15,745 bases of DNA from Alphaproteobacteria bacterium (GTDB taxonomy: Bacteria > Pseudomonadota > Alphaproteobacteria > Micavibrionales > UBA2020): positions 1-15,745 of the forward strand of contig JADYYV010000195.1 in the NCBI GenBank assembly GCA_020853455.1, written 5' to 3'. Under the pieces are notes generated by a model, which saw nothing but the letters and a program-made list of their open reading frames with translations, ran no database searches and was not told where the DNA came from. Below, piece by piece: positions 1-8,309 of the stretch. Every line of letters begins with the position of its first letter. Within the stretch, counting starts at the first letter, position 1. The translations under genes and the position numbers were made by a program.

Positions 1-2
1 CC

Positions 3-323
3 ATCAATGAAAACTTCTTTCAGGGCCATTTCCCGGGCGCACCCGTGATGCCCGGCGTCCTGATTATCGAAGCGATGGCGCAAACCGCTGCCGCGCTTGT
101 CGTCCATTCGGCAGGGAAGGAGCTTGAAGGCAAGCTCGTCTATTTTATGGCGATCGACGAAGCGAAATTCCGCAAGCCGGTCGTACCCGGCGACCAGCTC
201 CATATCAGTGTCACCAAGCAGCAGAACCGTCGCAACGTCTGGAAAGTCCAGGGCGAAGCCAAGGTTGACGGCGTTTTGTGCGCCGAAGCGGTCGTGACGG
301 CCATGATTATGGATAAAGCCTGA
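3..323 (+). CDS. fabZ: 3-hydroxyacyl-ACP dehydratase FabZ (5' truncated)
   Basis: This is the C-terminal part of FabZ, the hotdog-fold dehydratase that turns (3R)-hydroxyacyl-ACP into trans-2-enoyl-ACP in fatty-acid elongation. The frame is open from base 3, so the gene starts left of the window. Visible family motifs are GHFPG, holding the catalytic histidine (bases 24-38), and the following PVMPGVLIIEAMAQ block, holding the catalytic glutamate. About 107 residues are present, so roughly the first 40-50 residues of a usual 145-155 residue FabZ are missing. It precedes lpxA as in many proteobacterial lpxD-fabZ-lpxA-lpxB clusters. FabZ and LpxA draw on the same 3-hydroxyacyl-ACP pool, which explains the pairing. 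The GTG at 45 is an internal valine codon, not a start. Confidence 0.96.
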   Translation: MNENFFQGHFPGAPVMPGVLIIEAMAQTAAALVVHSAGKELEGKLVYFMAIDEAKFRKPVVPGDQLHISVTKQQNRRNVWKVQGEAKVDGVLCAEAVVTAMIMDKA

Positions 324-417
324 TATATTCCTGAAATACTATGTCATAGAGCGTGATTTGCCCTGAATTCAACGGGTTGATACACATATAGTCAGTTTTA
401 TGACGATGGAGAAGATG

Positions 418-1218
418 ATGTCCAATATTCACGCAACCGCCGTAATCGAACAGGGCGCGCAACTGGGTGCAGATGTAAAAATCGGCCCGTATTGCGTTGT
501 CGGCCCCAACGTGAAACTGGGCGACCGTGTGGAACTGAAATCGCATGTTGTGGTCGATGGCTACACGACCATCGGCGACGACACCGTCGTTTATCCCTTC
601 GCTTCGCTCGGCACCGCGCCGCAGGACCTGAAATTCAAGGGCGAAAAATCCGAACTGATCATCGGCAAGAACAATAAAATCCGCGAACACGTGACGATGA
701 ACCCCGGCACCTCGGGCGACAAGATGAAAACCGTCGTCGGCGACAACTGCCTGTTCATGATGTCGTCGCATGTGGCGCATGACTGCATCGTCGGATCGAA
801 CGTCATTCTCGCCAACAATGCGACGCTGGCGGGCCATGTGGAAGTGGGCGATTACGCCATCATCGGCGGCCTGTCCGCCATCCACCAGTTCGTGCGCATC
901 GGCCCGTTCGCCATGATCGGCGGCATGTCGGGCGTCGAATACGACGTGATCCCCTTCGGTCTTGTGAAGGGCGAGCGCGCGCATCTGGCCGGCCTCAACT
1001 ATGTGGGCCTCGAGCGCCGTGGTTACACGAAAGAACAAATCCAGGCGCTGATGAAGGCGTTTAAGGAACTGTTCGACAATCAGGGCACTCTCGCCGAACG
1101 TACCGCACGCGTCGCCAACGATTATCAGGCAGACCAGACTGTCATGCGCGTGATCGAATTCATCCGCGCGAAAGAAGGTCGTTCTGTCCTGCAGCCGCGC
1201 ACGGGCACGGCCGGGTAA
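418..1218 (+). CDS. lpxA: UDP-N-acetylglucosamine O-acyltransferase LpxA
   Basis: LpxA catalyses the first step of lipid A synthesis in the cytoplasm, moving a 3-hydroxyacyl chain from ACP to the 3-OH of UDP-GlcNAc. The N-terminal two thirds show repeated hexapeptide (left-handed beta-helix) units such as IGPYCV and VGDYAI. The motif GTAPQDLKF is at about 65-73. HVAHD at 118-122 matches the E. coli HIAHD block, so His121 corresponds to catalytic His125. The C-terminal helical part begins near GLNYVGLERRGYTKEQ. I chose the ATG at 418 (267 residues, close to the 262 of E. coli) because GGAG at 408-411 sits 6 bases upstream. In-frame ATGs at 400, 406 and 415 also exist; 400 would give 272 residues. 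It lies 94 bases after fabZ and 3 bases before lpxI. Confidence 0.96.
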   Translation: MSNIHATAVIEQGAQLGADVKIGPYCVVGPNVKLGDRVELKSHVVVDGYTTIGDDTVVYPFASLGTAPQDLKFKGEKSELIIGKNNKIREHVTMNPGTSGDKMKTVVGDNCLFMMSSHVAHDCIVGSNVILANNATLAGHVEVGDYAIIGGLSAIHQFVRIGPFAMIGGMSGVEYDVIPFGLVKGERAHLAGLNYVGLERRGYTKEQIQALMKAFKELFDNQGTLAERTARVANDYQADQTVMRVIEFIRAKEGRSVLQPRTGTAG

Positions 1219-1221
1219 CCT

Positions 1222-2034
1222 ATGTCGCGGCTCGGTATTATCGCGGGCGGCGGGGGGCTCCCCAAAAAACTGATCGATGCATGCAGGCGCGACCAGCGCC
1301 CGTTCTTCGTCCTGGGTTTCAAGGGCCAGACGGATAGCGCGACGCTGGAGGGGACCGACCATGCGTGGTCGAAACTGGGCGCGACGAACGAAGCGATTGC
1401 CATCCTTAAATCCCACGGCGTTGATACCCTGGTCATGGCCGGCAATATCCGCCGCCCCAGCCTTGCGGAAATGAAGCCCGACCTGCGCACCATGCAGGTT
1501 TTCGCACGCCTTGGCATGAACGCGCTTGGCGATGACCGGCTGCTGAAGGCAGTTGCGGGAGAACTGGAAAAAGACGGTTTCACCGTCATCGGCGCGCATG
1601 AAATAGAGCCCGCGCTGATAACCCCCGAAGGCGTTCTGGGCGATGTGTTCCTGTCCAACGAAGCGCGCATTGATATCGAATTCGGCATTATCGTTACCAA
1701 AACGCTCGGACGCCTCGATGTGGGGCAGGCGGCGGTCGTGCAGGGCGGCGTGGTGCTGGGCATCGAGGCCGTTGAAGGCACCGACGCGCTGCTGGAGCGT
1801 TGCCGAAAACTGAAACGTAAAGGCAAGGGCGGCGTGCTGGTTAAATCCTGCAAGCCGCAGCAGGATAAACGGCTGGACCTTCCCGCCATCGGCCTGCGCA
1901 CCGTGCGCCGCGCATTCGAGGCGGGGTTGCAGGGCATCGCTGTTGAATCCGGCGCTTCGTTGCTGCTGGACCGCGAAGAAGTGATCGCCGCCGCAAATAA
2001 ACTGGGACTTTTTATCATGGGATTCCGCGCATGA
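1222..2034 (+). CDS. lpxI: UDP-2,3-diacylglucosamine pyrophosphatase LpxI (DUF1009)
   Basis: LpxI hydrolyses UDP-2,3-diacylglucosamine to 2,3-diacylglucosamine 1-phosphate (lipid X) and UMP. It is the alphaproteobacterial alternative to LpxH, first characterised in Caulobacter. The 270-residue length fits the family. N-terminal GIIAGGGGLP (5-14), the central GIEAVEGTD (180-188) and the C-terminal QDKRLDLPAIG (214-224) are the family's conserved blocks. I believe the last lies near the essential aspartate described in the Caulobacter enzyme, but could not align it. Position between lpxA and lpxB strongly supports the role. The ATG lies 3 bases after the lpxA stop and no clear Shine-Dalgarno is visible, so translation probably depends on ribosomes finishing lpxA. 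The stop overlaps the lpxB start as ATGA. Confidence 0.94.
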   Translation: MSRLGIIAGGGGLPKKLIDACRRDQRPFFVLGFKGQTDSATLEGTDHAWSKLGATNEAIAILKSHGVDTLVMAGNIRRPSLAEMKPDLRTMQVFARLGMNALGDDRLLKAVAGELEKDGFTVIGAHEIEPALITPEGVLGDVFLSNEARIDIEFGIIVTKTLGRLDVGQAAVVQGGVVLGIEAVEGTDALLERCRKLKRKGKGGVLVKSCKPQQDKRLDLPAIGLRTVRRAFEAGLQGIAVESGASLLLDREEVIAAANKLGLFIMGFRA

Positions 2035-3203
2035 CCGCACCGCTTCGCATCTTCATCATCGCGGGCGAGGCGTCGGGAGACCTGCTCGGCGGCAACCTTA
2101 TGCGCGCCATCAAGCTCACGCACCCGGATGCGCAATTCACCGGCGTCGGCGGCCGCCGCATGACGGAGGAAGGGCTGACCAGTCTGTTTCCGATGGAAGA
2201 ATTGTCGGTCATGGGTCTTGCGGAAGTTCTGCCGCGCGCGCTGGCCATTTTGGGCCGCATCCGCCAGACCGCCAGGGAAATCATCAAGCAGAAACCGGAT
2301 GCCGTTATCACCATCGATTCCCCGGATTTCTGTTTCCGCGTCGTTAAAAAAGCGCGCCCTAAATCAAAGGGTGTGCCGTTCATCCATTACGTTGCGCCCA
2401 GCGTTTGGGCGTGGCGGCCGGGCAGGGCGGAAAAAGTGTCGAAATTCCTCGACCACCTTTTAACCCTCTTGCCGTTTGAGCCGCCGTATTTTGAAAAGCA
2501 CGGTCTTGCCGCAACCTTCGTCGGCCACCCTGTCGTCGAGCGTGAAAATCGCGGCGACGGCGACCGTTTCCGCCGCAATCACGGCCTGAAACCGGACCAG
2601 CCGATCCTCTGCATGCTGCCGGGCAGCCGCATGAGCGAGCTGTCGCGCCTGCTGGATAAATTTTGTGATGCCGCCGATATCGTTTTGCGCAACAAGCATA
2701 ACGCCGTCATCGTCATTCCGACGCTGCCGCACCTGAAAGACACCATCGACAAATTCTTTCATGGCAAGGGCATCAACCCGATCCTTGTCTATTCCGAAGA
2801 AGAAAAATTCGATTGTTTTGCCGCCAGCGTGATTGCGATTGCCGCGTCCGGCACTGTGTCGCTGGAACTGGCTGTATCGGATACGCCGCATATCATCGCC
2901 TATAAACTCAGCCCTATTTCGGCATGGTGGGCGAAGCGGCTGATCAAGACGCCGTATGTCAACCTCGTCAACATCCTGCTCAAGCGCCCCGTTGTTCCCG
3001 AATTGCTGCTCGACCAGTGCGAGCCTGTGCCGATGTCAAAGGAGCTGCTGCGGCTGATGGGCGACAAGGAAAGCCGCGTCGCGCAGCTGATGGATTTCCG
3101 CGAAGCGCTGATCAAGATCGGTCTTGGCGACCCTGAAACGCCCGGGCAGAAAGCAGCGCGCGCCGTGTTGGGCGTGATCGAGAAGTGGAAGAACCCGTCA
3201 TGA
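2031..3203 (+). CDS. lpxB: Lipid A disaccharide synthase LpxB
   Basis: LpxB is a GT19-family glycosyltransferase at the inner face of the cytoplasmic membrane. It joins lipid X (from LpxI) with UDP-2,3-diacylglucosamine to form the beta-1,6 disaccharide of lipid A. The 390 residues match the family length (382 in E. coli). Seen motifs are AGEASGDLLGG (11-21), VAPSVWAWRPGR (121-132), LPGSRMSEL (196-204) and ASGTVSLEL (272-280); the latter two belong to the UDP-sugar-binding half. The hydrophobic, basic stretch around YKLSPISAWWAKRLIK fits peripheral membrane association. Its ATG overlaps the lpxI stop by 4 bases and its own stop overlaps the next gene's ATG by 4 bases, so it sits in the middle of a translationally coupled operon. 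Confidence 0.96.
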   Translation: MTAPLRIFIIAGEASGDLLGGNLMRAIKLTHPDAQFTGVGGRRMTEEGLTSLFPMEELSVMGLAEVLPRALAILGRIRQTAREIIKQKPDAVITIDSPDFCFRVVKKARPKSKGVPFIHYVAPSVWAWRPGRAEKVSKFLDHLLTLLPFEPPYFEKHGLAATFVGHPVVERENRGDGDRFRRNHGLKPDQPILCMLPGSRMSELSRLLDKFCDAADIVLRNKHNAVIVIPTLPHLKDTIDKFFHGKGINPILVYSEEEKFDCFAASVIAIAASGTVSLELAVSDTPHIIAYKLSPISAWWAKRLIKTPYVNLVNILLKRPVVPELLLDQCEPVPMSKELLRLMGDKESRVAQLMDFREALIKIGLGDPETPGQKAARAVLGVIEKWKNPS

Positions 3204-6200
3204 TGAAAAAGGCCGTCGCATACCTGTTTTTTCTGTCGCTTTTCCTTGGCGCTATCGCGCTTGTCGCGCCCGGCTTTATCGACTGGAGCAAGCACAAGGA
3301 TAAAATCGTTTCGCAGCTGGAGCCCTATATCGCCCGCAAGATCGATGTGGGCGGCAAGGTGTCGTTCCGTATTCTGCCGAATCCACAAATCGTGCTGGAA
3401 GACGTGACGCTCGCGAATATCGACGGCGCGAAAGCCCCGCAGCTGATGAGGCTGAAACAGCTGGAAGCCCGCATGAAGCTCGGCCCGTTGTTGCAGGGCC
3501 GCTATGAGATCGAGACCATCAACCTCGACGCGCCCGAATTGCATTTTGAAACGCTGCAAGACGGTACGTCAAACTGGACGGGTATTTTTACGGAAGGCGA
3601 ACGCGCGGGCCCGAACGCCGAAGCCGTGCGACTGAGCCAGGTCAGCATGACCGGCGGCACGCTGCATTACCTTGATCACGCGACAGGCACGGAATGGCAG
3701 GTGGATAACCTGAATCTTGCGACGTCCGCCGATACCTTGGCTGGGCCATACCGCATCAAGGGCGATATGCGTTACAAAGACACGGTTGTCGGCATCGAGG
3801 CAGCGACCGGAAAATATGAACACGGCACGCCTGTTCCACTGAATATCGCTTTTACGCCTGCCGAAAACATGCCGCAGGTCAAATTCAACGGCGTTGCCGA
3901 TTTTGCGCAAGGCTTGGGGCTGCAGGGCGAAGTCTCGGTGGCGCAAGGCACGCTGGGCAGCCTGTTCGACAGCGAATTCCTGAACGGCCTCGATTTTATG
4001 GCCGAGCCTGCCGATATCACCGCGATGCTCAACCTGAAAACGGGCGAGGCCGCGCTGACGGATATCAAGGGCAAGATCGGCAAGAAAGGCGACGTGAAGG
4101 GCAGCGTTTCCGCCGTTTTCGTTCCGGGAAAGAAGCCGGAAGTTACGGCGGACCTCGAAACCAGCGACCTGAAAGTGACGGGCAAGCCGGGCTTTATCGA
4201 GTTGCCGGCGGGTTTCACGCCGCACCTGAAGGCAAAGGCGCGCAGCGTCACCTTTAACGGCACCTGGGTGCCCGGCATCACGGCGGCGATTGACGGCAAT
4301 GACAAGGAATGGGTTGTCAAGGAACTGCGCATCGACCTGCCCGGAAAATCGAAAATCCGCATGGCTGGCGTCGTCACGCCGAAAACGAAATATGCCGCTT
4401 ATTCGATACAGGTGAATTCGGAAGACACGCAAAAGATGCTGGGCGGTAACCTGCTACCCGACAGCAATATTTTGAAATCGCTTGGCGCGACCGGGCTTGT
4501 GAAGAAAACAAGCCTGACCGGCAGCCTTGACATCAAGGGCGACGATATCAGCCTGTTCGACATCAATGGAAAAATCAACGAAACGACAGGCATTTCCGGC
4601 GTACTGAATATCAAGCGCGGCGGCAAGGCGCCTGCCTTTGACGCGATCCTGAACCTCGACAAGGCCGATGTGACCGCCGTGCTGTCGGATGACTATGCGG
4701 ATTTCATGCAAAGGGTGATGGCATCCGATGCCGCATTGACAATACATGTGAAGGACTTCACCAAGGGCAGCCTGACCGGCAGCGATTTTGTTTTCAAGGG
4801 CAACGTCGATGATGGTGTGCTGGCTGTCGAAAATATGTCCGGCACTTTCGCGAATGACGGCAGTTTCGACGCGCAGGGCAGGATTGCCTCGCTCAACCCG
4901 CTTGCCGGCATGGATATGGATTACAGCGTGAAGGTGTCGCAACTGGGCGGATTATCCGGCTATGGCATTGAAATTCCGCCGCCGCTCTGGGGATCGAATT
5001 CCGCAGCGCTCAAGGGGCATGTCAGAGGTGACGCCAAGGCTTATACCTTTACGGCGGACGGCGTTTCGCAGGGCGGCGATGTGTCGCTGTCGGGCACGGC
5101 AACCGCCGGCAATCAGGGCACATATTCTTACGTGAATAATGTCGAAATGAAAAACGCCAGCTGGGCGCAGATCGGCATGCCGGTCGATAAGCTGTTTGCA
5201 GCAGATAACAAATTTTCATTCAGCGCGAAACTGAATGGCACGCGCAGCACCTACCAGTTCGAGAATATCAAGGCGGGCGACGTAACCGGTACGCTGGGCC
5301 GCCGCGACGGGAAATATGTGGGCGACCTGACCGCGCCGGAAATTAACTTCGACCGCTGGTTGTGGGAAGACTGGAAATTGTCGGACGCTCTTGAACTGCG
5401 CCTGAAATCGCAAAAACTCGTCTGGCGCAGCAACGATATCGCCAATGCCGAACTACAGCTGAACGCGGCGCCCGACGAAATCAAGGTGTCCGACATGAAG
5501 GGCGAATTGTGGAACGGCGCGGTTTCCGCCGAAACCACGGCCGCGCGCAAAGACGGCATCTGGAAAGGCACGCTGAAAGGCACGGTCACCAATGCCGATT
5601 TGCAGCAGCTGGCCGACCTGATGGAAATGAAGGGCTTTACGCTGGGGCAGGGCGATATCACGATGGATATCGCCGAGGACAGCAAAGACCAGTCCAAAAA
5701 CTGGTTCAACGGCACCGATGGCGACATCGACATCAAGGCGACCAGCCTGAAAGTGCATGATTTCAGCCCGCGCGCAGCAGGCCGCTTCATCAATGACACC
5801 AAGGGCAGCCGTGCCGAGAACCTTGCGGGCGATTTCGTCAAGGCGCTGCGCTCCGGAGACACGACATACAGGAACGTCGAGGCCGCGCTGAAAATCGGCG
5901 ATGCGAAAATCACCATTGAAAAACTGCGCCTGCTGGATGCGGATGCCGTTGCGACTGTGACGGGCGCGTTCGACCTGCAGCCCGAGACGTTCGGCGTAAA
6001 AGCGGATATCCAGCTGAAGGGCATTACCGCTTTCCCGTCTTTCGCCGTCAACCGCTCTGGCCCGATGGGCAAGGCAGCAGATTACAGCGTTGGCCTGAAA
6101 CCGGTCGAAATCTGGCTGACGACCAATGCAGCGCCCGAACCTGTCGTCATGGTGCCGGATGCTGCCGCCGACGTTCCGCAACAGCAGCTCTCGCCGGATG

Positions 6201-6586
6201 TCCAGCCCGCACGGCCCGGGATGCCGCAGGCGCGCACGCCTGATGAAGAACAATATCTGCCGCCCGCAGCGACGCCGCCTGCGCCAGACGCAGACGATGA
6301 CGGCGCCGGCAGTATCATCAACAATATCCCGATCGAGACCGAGGAGCTGCATGATACCGGCGCGCCGCCCGATGCGCCGCCGCCTGAAACAACCGTAACG
6401 CCGCAAACACCCGTGACCGTTCCCGCAACAGGCGATGACGGCATGAAGGGCGTGCTGGACCGCCTGAACGCGATGCCGCCGGAGCCCGATACGCCGGATG
6501 GCGTGCGCGGTGAACAGCCGCCCGAAATGCCGACGGCCAATAATCCGACCGCAGCGCCGCCGCGTGACGATGAAATACTGGAATAG
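3200..6586 (+). CDS. AsmA-like membrane-anchored protein with disordered C-terminal tail
   Basis: A 1128-residue protein of the AsmA type. Residues about 5-24 form one hydrophobic signal-anchor segment. They are followed by the characteristic KIDVGGKVSFRILPNPQIVLEDV block seen at the start of AsmA domains. Residues from about 45 to 970 are rich in alternating beta segments (for example TGSLDIKGDDISLFDINGKI), as expected of the elongated beta-groove AsmA/TamB/YhdP superfamily that bridges the periplasm and is linked to lipid transport to the outer membrane. The last ~150 residues (from about 977) are Pro/Asp/Glu-rich and look disordered. I chose ATG 3200 (ATGA overlap with the lpxB stop; GGAAG at 3187-3191 upstream) over GTG 3185; ATG 3203 is also possible. 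Coupling to lpxB suggests an outer-membrane lipid or LPS-related role, but this is inference. Confidence 0.87.
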   Translation: MMKKAVAYLFFLSLFLGAIALVAPGFIDWSKHKDKIVSQLEPYIARKIDVGGKVSFRILPNPQIVLEDVTLANIDGAKAPQLMRLKQLEARMKLGPLLQGRYEIETINLDAPELHFETLQDGTSNWTGIFTEGERAGPNAEAVRLSQVSMTGGTLHYLDHATGTEWQVDNLNLATSADTLAGPYRIKGDMRYKDTVVGIEAATGKYEHGTPVPLNIAFTPAENMPQVKFNGVADFAQGLGLQGEVSVAQGTLGSLFDSEFLNGLDFMAEPADITAMLNLKTGEAALTDIKGKIGKKGDVKGSVSAVFVPGKKPEVTADLETSDLKVTGKPGFIELPAGFTPHLKAKARSVTFNGTWVPGITAAIDGNDKEWVVKELRIDLPGKSKIRMAGVVTPKTKYAAYSIQVNSEDTQKMLGGNLLPDSNILKSLGATGLVKKTSLTGSLDIKGDDISLFDINGKINETTGISGVLNIKRGGKAPAFDAILNLDKADVTAVLSDDYADFMQRVMASDAALTIHVKDFTKGSLTGSDFVFKGNVDDGVLAVENMSGTFANDGSFDAQGRIASLNPLAGMDMDYSVKVSQLGGLSGYGIEIPPPLWGSNSAALKGHVRGDAKAYTFTADGVSQGGDVSLSGTATAGNQGTYSYVNNVEMKNASWAQIGMPVDKLFAADNKFSFSAKLNGTRSTYQFENIKAGDVTGTLGRRDGKYVGDLTAPEINFDRWLWEDWKLSDALELRLKSQKLVWRSNDIANAELQLNAAPDEIKVSDMKGELWNGAVSAETTAARKDGIWKGTLKGTVTNADLQQLADLMEMKGFTLGQGDITMDIAEDSKDQSKNWFNGTDGDIDIKATSLKVHDFSPRAAGRFINDTKGSRAENLAGDFVKALRSGDTTYRNVEAALKIGDAKITIEKLRLLDADAVATVTGAFDLQPETFGVKADIQLKGITAFPSFAVNRSGPMGKAADYSVGLKPVEIWLTTNAAPEPVVMVPDAAADVPQQQLSPDVQPARPGMPQARTPDEEQYLPPAATPPAPDADDDGAGSIINNIPIETEELHDTGAPPDAPPPETTVTPQTPVTVPATGDDGMKGVLDRLNAMPPEPDTPDGVRGEQPPEMPTANNPTAAPPRDDEILE

Positions 6587-6592
6587 GGAAGT

Positions 6593-6829
6593 CTATTTCG
6601 CGCCGGTATGCAGCTCGGGGTGCTTGTAGAAGTCGAGGATGAAAACGCGCAAAGCGCTCGACAGGTTTTCCGGCTGCGCCACATCAATCTCGGCGATCAG
6701 GCAGTTGACCGACTTGCTTTTCGCCGTCGCGATTTCTTTCAGGGATTCCCAAAATGCGACTTCGAGCGTTATGCTGGTACGGTGTCCAGCTACCGTGACA
6801 GAATGCTTCTGCGATAAACGACGTGGCAC
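6593..6829 (-). CDS. Small ribbon-helix-helix (RHH_4-type) protein
   Basis: A 78-residue protein whose core, HSVTVAGHRTSITLE followed by FWESLKEIA and later NLSSALRVFILDFY, matches the RHH_4 ribbon-helix-helix family. The beta strand TSITLE would insert in the DNA groove of a dimer, so a DNA-binding role is expected, though the target is unknown. The start is non-ATG either way. TTG at 6835 overlaps the fumC stop (TTGA) but has AAAGGA directly against it with no spacing. GTG at 6829 has the same AGGA 6 bases upstream, so I prefer GTG. Both choices place it directly after fumC on the same mRNA, and in alphaproteobacteria such RHH genes often accompany fumC. Its stop lies 6 bases from the stop of the convergent AsmA-like gene. 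Confidence 0.85.
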   Translation of the reverse strand: MPRRLSQKHSVTVAGHRTSITLEVAFWESLKEIATAKSKSVNCLIAEIDVAQPENLSSALRVFILDFYKHPELHTGAK

Positions 6830-6831
6830 TT

Positions 6832-8268
6832 TCAATCCTTTGGACCAATCATATTCTCGGGCCGGACGGCTTCATCAAAAGCCTCCGATGTTAAAAGTTT
6901 AAGCGCAATTGCAGCTTGTTTCAATGTCTTGTCTTCGCGCAGCGCCTTTTTAGCGATCTTGGCGGCATTGTCATATCCAATGACGGGGTTGAGCGCAGTC
7001 ACCAGCATCAGGCTCTCGTCCAGCAGTTTTTTGATGCGGTCGGTATTCGGCTCGATGCCTACCACGCAATTATCCGTAAAGCTGTTGCAGGCATCCGCCA
7101 GCAGGCGGACAGATTGCAGCAGGTTATAGATCATGACCGGCTTGAAGACGTTCAGTTCGAAATGGCCGTGGGAACCTGCGATGGAAATGGTGGTGTTGTT
7201 GCCCATGACTTGCGCACAGACCATCGTCATGGCTTCCGACTGCGTCGGGTTGACCTTGCCGGGCATGATGGACGAACCGGGCTCGTTTTCCGGCAGGTGA
7301 ATCTCGCCGATGCCGCAACGCGGGCCGGAACCGAGCAGCCGGATGTCGTTCGCAATCTTCATGAGCGAGCAGGCGATTGTGTTCAGCGCGCCGGAAGTTT
7401 CGACGATCGCGTCATGCGCCGCCATCGCTTCGAACTTGTTTTCTGCGGTGGTGAATTCCAGCTGCGTGATTTCCGACACCTTTTTGGCGAACAGCTGCGC
7501 AAAGCCGCGCTTGCAGTTCAGGCCGGTGCCGACGGCGGTGCCGCCCTGCGCCAGTTGCGACAGGCGGGGCAGGCAGGCCTGCACGCGCTCGATGCCGTAT
7601 TTCACCTGCACGGCATAACCGGAAAATTCCTGGCCAAGCGTGACGGGCGTCGCGTCCTGCAGGTGGGTACGGCCGATCTTGATGATTTTGGAGAATTCCT
7701 TGGATTTCTTCGCCAGCGCCTTGGTCAGCTTTTCCATGGCGGGCAGCAATTCATGGTTGATCTGCTCGACCGCCGCGATATGCATCACGGTCGGGAAGGT
7801 GTCGTTCGACGACTGGCCCATATTCACGTGGTCGTTCGGATGCACGGGCTTTTTGGAACCCATTTCGCCGCCCATGATTTCGATGGCGCGGTTGGAAACG
7901 ACTTCGTTGATGTTCATGTTGGTCTGTGTGCCGGAACCGGTCTGCCAGACGACGAGCGGGAAATGATCGTTCAGCGTGCCGTCCATCACTTCTTCGGCTG
8001 CATCGATAATCGCCGCGCCGATTTTAGGATCGAGGATTTTAAGCTCGATATTCGCCAGCGCCGCCGCTTTTTTCTGCACGCCCAGCGCGCGGACGAGGGG
8101 AAGCGGCATACGTTCCACGCCGATCTTGAAATTCTGCAGCGACCGCTGCGTTTGCGCGCCCCAGTATTTGCGCGCCGAAACCTCGACCTCGCCCATAGAA
8201 TCCGTTTCGATGCGCACGCCTGCGTCTTTGGGTGCGGCGCCGTTTTTCATGGAGGAGGATTTTGCCAT
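6832..8268 (-). CDS. fumC: Class II fumarate hydratase FumC
   Basis: FumC is the iron-independent, oxygen-stable homotetrameric fumarase of the TCA cycle, interconverting fumarate and L-malate in the cytoplasm. The 478-residue length fits class II enzymes (467 in E. coli), with about a dozen extra N-terminal residues. The superfamily signature GSSIMPGKVN is at 331-340 and holds the flexible-loop catalytic serine. GRTHLQDATP at 199-208 carries the active-site histidine (His202), and WQTGSGTQTNMNINE is near 109-123. The related class II enzymes aspartase and argininosuccinate lyase are less likely, because the opening block DSMGEVEV...WGAQTQRSL is fumarase-like. The ATG at 8268 has AGGAAA about 7 bases upstream; an internal ATG at 8250 is a weaker alternative. 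The stop overlaps the region where the RHH gene begins. Confidence 0.97.
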   Translation of the reverse strand: MAKSSSMKNGAAPKDAGVRIETDSMGEVEVSARKYWGAQTQRSLQNFKIGVERMPLPLVRALGVQKKAAALANIELKILDPKIGAAIIDAAEEVMDGTLNDHFPLVVWQTGSGTQTNMNINEVVSNRAIEIMGGEMGSKKPVHPNDHVNMGQSSNDTFPTVMHIAAVEQINHELLPAMEKLTKALAKKSKEFSKIIKIGRTHLQDATPVTLGQEFSGYAVQVKYGIERVQACLPRLSQLAQGGTAVGTGLNCKRGFAQLFAKKVSEITQLEFTTAENKFEAMAAHDAIVETSGALNTIACSLMKIANDIRLLGSGPRCGIGEIHLPENEPGSSIMPGKVNPTQSEAMTMVCAQVMGNNTTISIAGSHGHFELNVFKPVMIYNLLQSVRLLADACNSFTDNCVVGIEPNTDRIKKLLDESLMLVTALNPVIGYDNAAKIAKKALREDKTLKQAAIALKLLTSEAFDEAVRPENMIGPKD

Positions 8269-8309
8269 TTTTGTTTTCCTTTATGGGAGGCAAGCTGGAT
8301 CGTTAACGC

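Noticed and set aside
358..392. Possible promoter before lpxA (TATAGT at 387-392)
   Set aside because: The -10-like box is good, but no -35-like box lies at 16-18 bases; the nearest TTG (358) is 23 bases away.
307..2040. Open minus-strand frame of 577 codons antisense to lpxA and lpxI
   Set aside because: It covers two certain genes; the translation is rich in His/Arg/Ala with no recognisable domain, the usual antisense shadow of C/G-ending codons.
5453..6406. Open minus-strand frame of 317 codons antisense to the AsmA-like gene
   Set aside because: Arg/His-rich translation without domains, opposite a continuous, well-formed coding frame.
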